From DASQPA01 sp963757335 (GTDB lineage Bacteria; Acidobacteriota; Thermoanaerobaculia; Multivoradales; UBA5704): DNA of 64,000 nucleotides. The first letter of the stretch is position 1. Each line of letters begins with the position of its first letter. The notes beneath the pieces are model-generated. The model was given only the letters and a program-made list of their open reading frames with translations, did not search any database and had not been told where the DNA came from. The stretch is taken from positions 62,001 through 126,000 of the forward strand of contig CAVWRJ010000008.1 in the NCBI GenBank assembly GCA_963757335.1, in the 5' to 3' direction. Made by a program: the position numbers and the translations under genes. Positions 60,587-64,000 of the stretch are shown piece by piece.

Positions 60587-60901
60587 ATGAAGTACACGCC
60601 GACCGCCCTCCTCCTGCTCCTGACCCTCATGGTTCTCGCTCCGTGCTCCTCCTTGGCAGCAGGAGCTCCCGCGACCGTTACGTCCGCCTTTCCAACCTCG
60701 GCAGCCATAGCTGCCACAACCCTTGTGATTCAGCAGCCCGGCCAGGAATTTATGACATGGCTCACGAAGCAGCCAGGCCAAGCTGAACCTACAAATTTTT
60801 GCGGCGGTTGTATTTCTCATCACCTTCTCTGTTGCGATAACTGTCGCGGAGGCTTCTACTGCGCCGATCCCCAAAGCGAAGTCTGTATGTCGTGCGGGTG
60901 A
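60587..60901 (+). CDS. Small secreted Cys-rich protein
   Basis: 104 aa. AAAAGGAGAA before the ATG and a hydrophobic leader (TALLLLLTLMVLAPCSSLAA) support translation and export. A low-complexity Ala/Thr middle follows. The C-terminal 37 residues carry nine Cys (FCGGCISHH, LLCCDNCRGGFYC, EVCMSCG), suggesting several disulfides or a zinc knuckle. It lies 287 bp downstream of the second HTH-TPR gene, same strand. I recognise no family. Confidence 0.7.
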   Translation: MKYTPTALLLLLTLMVLAPCSSLAAGAPATVTSAFPTSAAIAATTLVIQQPGQEFMTWLTKQPGQAEPTNFCGGCISHHLLCCDNCRGGFYCADPQSEVCMSCG

Positions 60902-61561
60902 CCGCCTAGGAACTCGCCGACGTCCGCGCTCTGCTTGGTCGTTGTGCCCTCGACCCCTGACGGACGTTGCGCGCGCTGAGATCTCCCCGCCGGTAGAGCC
61001 GAAACACGACGGTCAGGCGCTACGTTCAAGCGCCGCGGGCCGTTCGCGGTTCGCGAGGACCGGCTGAGCCCGGGCAGTCTTACCGCGAGTTGGGGAAGGC
61101 GATGAGCTGGTTCTGCAACAGTGGTGACGGTCGAGATGTGCCTGGCGTGACCTCGACGAGCGGCTCGCCCATCTGGCGGAGCGCTACGGCGCTCTCCCTC
61201 GGCCGAGTGCAGGCCCCCGACCGCCTCGCTCTACCGCTCAGCGCTGAACTCTGGCTGACGGCGGCGCGCTGCTCACTGACAGCCGCTGGCTGAGCGCTGC
61301 CAGCTGTGGGCTCAGGAGCTGAAAAGCCAGCCCAGCGGTTGGCTCAGCGCTGCGGCTCCAGCCAAGCGACGTTCGGCTGATGAGCGGCGGCGGCGAGCCC
61401 GGCCAGGCAGCCACGCTAGCGGGTAAGTCCGGCAGGGACCGCGCTGAGCCTCGTCGCGATTATGGGCGCGTTCAGGCGCTAGATTGCCGAGGCGTCCTGC
61501 ATCGCGATCCAGATGCAAGAGCCGGCGCCAATCCTTCACTCTCGCGCCGACAGTCGCTCGC
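60902..61561. other. Decayed region with no intact gene
   Basis: About 660 bp. A short stretch near 61100-61220 reads like coding remnants (RDLDERLAHLAERYGALPRP in one frame), but stops interrupt it. Repeat copy B lies at 61236. It probably belongs to the same worn-out element as the fragment at 62109. Confidence 0.5.
61236..61366 (+). repeat. TCAGCGCTGA-family repeat, copy B
   Basis: Begins GCTCAGCGCTGAACTCTGGC, contains GTGGGCTCAGGAGCTGAA, and ends GGCTCAGCGCTGCGGCTCCA. It shares these blocks with copies A and C. Confidence 0.7.
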
Positions 61562-61837
61562 ATGCGCTTCCCCGTCGTCCTGGAGAACGGGGAGGAGATC
61601 GAGGGCATGGTCTCGCCGCCGTTCGGGATCTTCCATGGTCACTCCGGCGGGCCGGTTGACGTGGGAGTCAAGCCGTACACGCTGGTGTACGTCCACGAGC
61701 GGCGAATCTTGGCGACGTTCCGCCATGCGGATACCGCCCGGGCGCTCGCCTCAGAGTTGGCTCCTACCCTCGTGCGGGGGTTGCCGCCTCCGGACCCTGG
61801 CGGGATCTTGGAGCGCTACCGCGGGGAAGCGATGTAG
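61562..61837 (+). CDS. Hypothetical protein, 91 aa
   Basis: A soluble basic/acidic mix starting RFPVVLENGEEIEGMVSPPF and continuing LVYVHERRILATFRHADTAR, then ALASELAPTLVRGL. It has no signal peptide and no family I recognise. It is flanked by repeats B and C, within mobile-element debris. A ribosome site is not obvious, so the start is uncertain. Confidence 0.5.
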   Translation: MRFPVVLENGEEIEGMVSPPFGIFHGHSGGPVDVGVKPYTLVYVHERRILATFRHADTARALASELAPTLVRGLPPPDPGGILERYRGEAM

Positions 61838-61877
61838 AAACACGGGGCCGGTTCCGAGAGGGGCCGGCCCCCCTTCG

Positions 61878-62049
61878 TCAGCGCTGAACTCTGGCAGGCA
61901 GCGGTGCCCTGCTCGCAGCCAGCGGTGCCCTGCTCGCAGCCAGCGGTGCCCTGCTCGCAGCCAGCGGCAGGCTGAGCGCTGCCAGCCAAGGGCTCAGAAA
62001 CTGAAGAAGCCGGCCCAGCGGTCGGCTCAGCGCTGCTACTCCAGCCAAG
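61878..62049 (+). repeat. TCAGCGCTGA-family repeat, copy C, with a 21-bp triplication
   Basis: It opens TCAGCGCTGAACTCTGGC and closes GGCTCAGCGCTGCTACTCCA. Inside, GCGGTGCCCTGCTCGCAGCC recurs three times in tandem with a 21-bp period (61901, 61922, 61943). Confidence 0.72.
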
Positions 62050-62108
62050 ATGCAGCCAGCGGTCTTCGAGGTAGCAGGCGCGAGACTCGGCCCGGCCCTT
62101 CCCGCCAA

Positions 62109-62984
62109 GAGACGGTCAAAGGGTCCGACGTCGGGCGGGCCTACTCCTGGCAGGGGCTCCAGCAGCGTCTAGGGCTTTCCTACGAGGAGGGCCGGGACCT
62201 GCCGATCCTCCAGGCCCTCTCGCGCGGCCAGGACCGCGGGCCGGCACCGGCCGCGGTGCCGGCGGCACCCCTGCCGGCGCTCGACCTCAAGCCCGCCGAG
62301 GCTTACCGGGTGGCGGCGGTCGTCGTCTCCCGGGCCGAGCTCCTGGAACGGCGCGAGCAGCTCCGGACGGAGGGGGTGCCGCACCATCGTCTCCTCGACG
62401 AGGCCCGCCGGCTGGCCCGCGAGCAGGAGAGCCGTCTTCAGAGCCTGCGCCATGGATATCAGCATTACGTCGTCGACCAGCTGGCGAGCGTCTACGCCGA
62501 CCCGCGGGCGGCTTTCGACCGCCTTCAGGAGCACGTCGAGAGAGGAGGGGGCTTCCAGGCGGCGGCGGATCTGGTGCAGAGGTCGCCCGAAGCGTTAGGC
62601 CGGCTCCGGGGGTTGGGTCTCGGATCTCTTCGCAGCGAGGGGCGCGAGCAGGCCCTCGGGTCGGCTCTGTCGATCGGCTACAGCTTGCGCTCCCTGGCCG
62701 AGACCCACGCCCGTTGGCGCGAGCAGGAGCCGGCCGCGGTCGCGATCGCGGCGCGGGTGCCAGCCGCGCGGCAGCAGGATAGCCGCCTGTCTCAGCTTCT
62801 CGACCGGCTTCCTGATTACCGCGGGGTCGAAACCGAGCTCCACCGGGCGGCTCAGACTCTCGGGGTCGCGGTCCAAGGCCTTTCCGCTACGGCCGTTCGC
62901 CAGGTCGCCCGGGTGGCCTCCAGTCTCGCTTTCCGGATCGGCCGCGACATGTTCCTCGGCCGCGACGACGGTCTAGAACGCTAG
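62109..62984 (+). pseudogene. C-terminal remnant of a mobilisation/relaxase-like protein
   Basis: An open frame with no acceptable start: it continues upstream through repeat C, so the N-terminal part is gone. The remaining 290 residues are helical (AYSWQGLQQRLGLSYEEGRD; LLDEARRLAREQESRLQSLR; GYQHYVVDQLASVYADPRAA; RVASSLAFRIGRDMFLGRDD). The pattern recalls C-terminal regions of MobA/TraA relaxases, but I see no relaxase catalytic motif, so the family call is weak. Confidence 0.42.
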
Positions 62985-63177
62985 GCCACATCGCTCGATG
63001 CTTCGAGGCGGAAACCGGCCTCTTGCAGGCCCGCCGCATCCTCGAAGTGGCACTGCCTACCTGGGAGAACCTCATGGATCGACCAAGGACGAAGACGACG
63101 GGGCTGCCGAGAATCTCGGCAACCCCCTGGGGAGCCGATCCCGCGCTCAGGGCGCGCGCTAGCAGCAGCAAACTCTC

Positions 63178-63351
63178 TTAGCAGTGGCAAGCCGAGTCGA
63201 CGCAGGTCGCACGGCCGCTAGGCTCACAGGTGTTGACGGGACAGGTGATGGTGAAACCGCCGGCGACTCTCCCGAGCTCCGAGCTCTCCTCAAGCATGCG
63301 CAGGGTTTCACGGTTGAGCCGAAGCTTACTCTTTGGCATCTCTTTTTTCAT
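63178..63351 (-). CDS. Small precursor peptide with double-glycine leader, 5 Cys
   Basis: 57 aa, too short for a 60-aa cutoff. AAGGAA lies about 9 nt before the ATG. The leader MKKEMPKSKLRLNRETLRML matches the LxLxRETLRxL pattern of the 7096 peptide, followed by GRVAGG, a double-Gly site. The core FTITCPVNTCEPSG then RATCVDSACHC carries five Cys with Thr/Ser, as in lanthipeptide or thioether precursors. No modifying enzyme is in the window. It sits 71 bp downstream of the partial TPR gene, same strand. Confidence 0.75.
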   Translation of the reverse strand: MKKEMPKSKLRLNRETLRMLEESSELGRVAGGFTITCPVNTCEPSGRATCVDSACHC

Positions 63352-63421
63352 GTCACTTTCCTTTCTAGATAGTCCTTACCTCCGGTACACCCGGCCAGGC
63401 ACATTCTATCAATCTGCCGGA

Positions 63422-64000
63422 TCAGGCTTCCAGCCGCCGGAACTCCCGCGCCAGCTCTTCGAGGAGCGCCAGGGTCAGGCGTTCCGCCCGCACCGCCTCG
63501 TCGAGGAGGATCACCGCGGCGATGGCTTCGCGCCGAATCCCCAGAGCGCGGAAGGTGTGGAGCATCTCCGTCGCCAGGCGTCCCACCTCCGACGGCCTCC
63601 CCTGGCGCAGGTAGACCGCCGCGCCTCCGCTTCGCTCCAGCTCGCGCAGCTCCGGGCAAGGTCGGAGATTTCCCGTTGCAGGACCTGCGCGGGAGTGAAC
63701 CAGGAGAGGGCCACCGCCCCCAGAAACATCCAGGCGTCCCGGTGGCCAGGCCGAAGCGGTCCCATCCAGCGGTATTGCCGTAGCGCCTGAAGGTCGGAGA
63801 GCACAGCTTCCCAGTAGGTCGCGGCGTTGAGGTGGCGCGTCGGCCGAGGGCGATCGGCGGCCGGCCGGGCAGCTCGGGCAGCGTTGAGCGAGCGCACCTG
63901 AGCGAGCTCGCCGCGGCTGAGCGGGAGCAGCTCGCCGGCGAGGACCTCGAAATCCCACGCCTCCGACAGCGGGGAGAGCGCCTCGACGAGCGTCCCGGTC
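63422..64000 (-). CDS. TPR regulator-like protein, 5' end outside window, frame break near 63653
   Basis: The frame is open to the window edge. The upstream part reads GTLVEALSPLSEAWDFEVLA and AWMFLGAVALSWFTPAQVLQ. The downstream part reads ERSGGAAVYLRQGRPSEVGR and ALGIRREAIAAVILLDEAVR, the same C-terminal block as in the two HTH-TPR proteins. One missing G (GGGAGC read as GGAGC) at about 63653 would join them as ARELRELERSGGAAVYL. Whether it has an N-terminal helix-turn-helix or zinc finger cannot be seen. Confidence 0.68.
   Translation of the reverse strand, partial: DRDARRGALPAVGGVGFRGPRRRAAPAQPRRARSGALAQRCPSCPAGRRSPSADAPPQRRDLLGSCALRPSGATAIPLDGTASAWPPGRLDVSGGGGPLLVHSRAGPATGNLRPCPELRELERSGGAAVYLRQGRPSEVGRLATEMLHTFRALGIRREAIAAVILLDEAVRAERLTLALLEELAREFRRLEA

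Overview
The window is high-GC bacterial DNA with few clear tRNA-, rRNA- or phage-structural signals. It most resembles an Acidobacteriota genome, perhaps of the Thermoanaerobaculia type. That placement is an inference from family knowledge: HTH-TPR regulators beside tiny Cys-rich secreted peptides, double-glycine-leader precursor peptides, a CRAVDTR-type C-terminal domain, and an XrtA/PEP-CTERM-style deacetylase. No marker gene proves it.

Layout. 1-7 kb is core: the 3' part of dnaK, dnaJ, a methyltransferase, then an aminotransferase-serA serine-biosynthesis pair. 7-16.5 kb holds an orphan precursor peptide and a leftward exopolysaccharide operon (wecB, deacetylase/GT2 fusion, DegT aminotransferase, acetyltransferase, FAD oxidoreductase, GT39). 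16.6-34 kb is a patchwork: an amino-acid binding protein, AT-richer hypothetical genes, a 5' fragment of lhr interrupted by an IS21-type element, a predicted nucleotide-processing effector, the full lhr helicase with frame breaks, toxin-antitoxin remnants, and about 0.9 kb of decayed 21-bp tandem repeats. 34-37.6 kb is a leftward operon with an RsbW/RsbV/RsbU-like partner switch and an RNA ligase. 37.9-43.7 kb groups a secreted isoaspartyl peptidase, a TldD/PmbA-like protein, an amidohydrolase and two tandem secreted isoaspartate methyltransferases. 44-49.6 kb encodes two large secreted proteins (LamG; ExeM/NucH nuclease with Calx-beta and DUF11 domains). 49.8-56.6 kb is an island with two tyrosine recombinases and a leftward XRE / ISP-like methyltransferase / partner / zinc-finger operon. 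56.8-64 kb alternates HTH-TPR regulators with small Cys-rich peptides and the remains of a mobile element.

Three features stand out. First, an interspersed element of about 80-95 bp occurs four times. Its two stems differ in sequence between copies yet stay complementary, so it is a structured RNA or DNA element. Second, HTH-TPR receptors are repeatedly paired with small secreted Cys-rich peptides, which suggests peptide-sensing circuits. Third, a methyltransferase with an ISP-like specificity region has no motor or nuclease but has a translationally coupled partner.

At least a dozen genes carry single-base frame breaks, often in homopolymers. Many are probably residual assembly indels rather than true pseudogenes, so such genes are annotated over their whole apparent extent.
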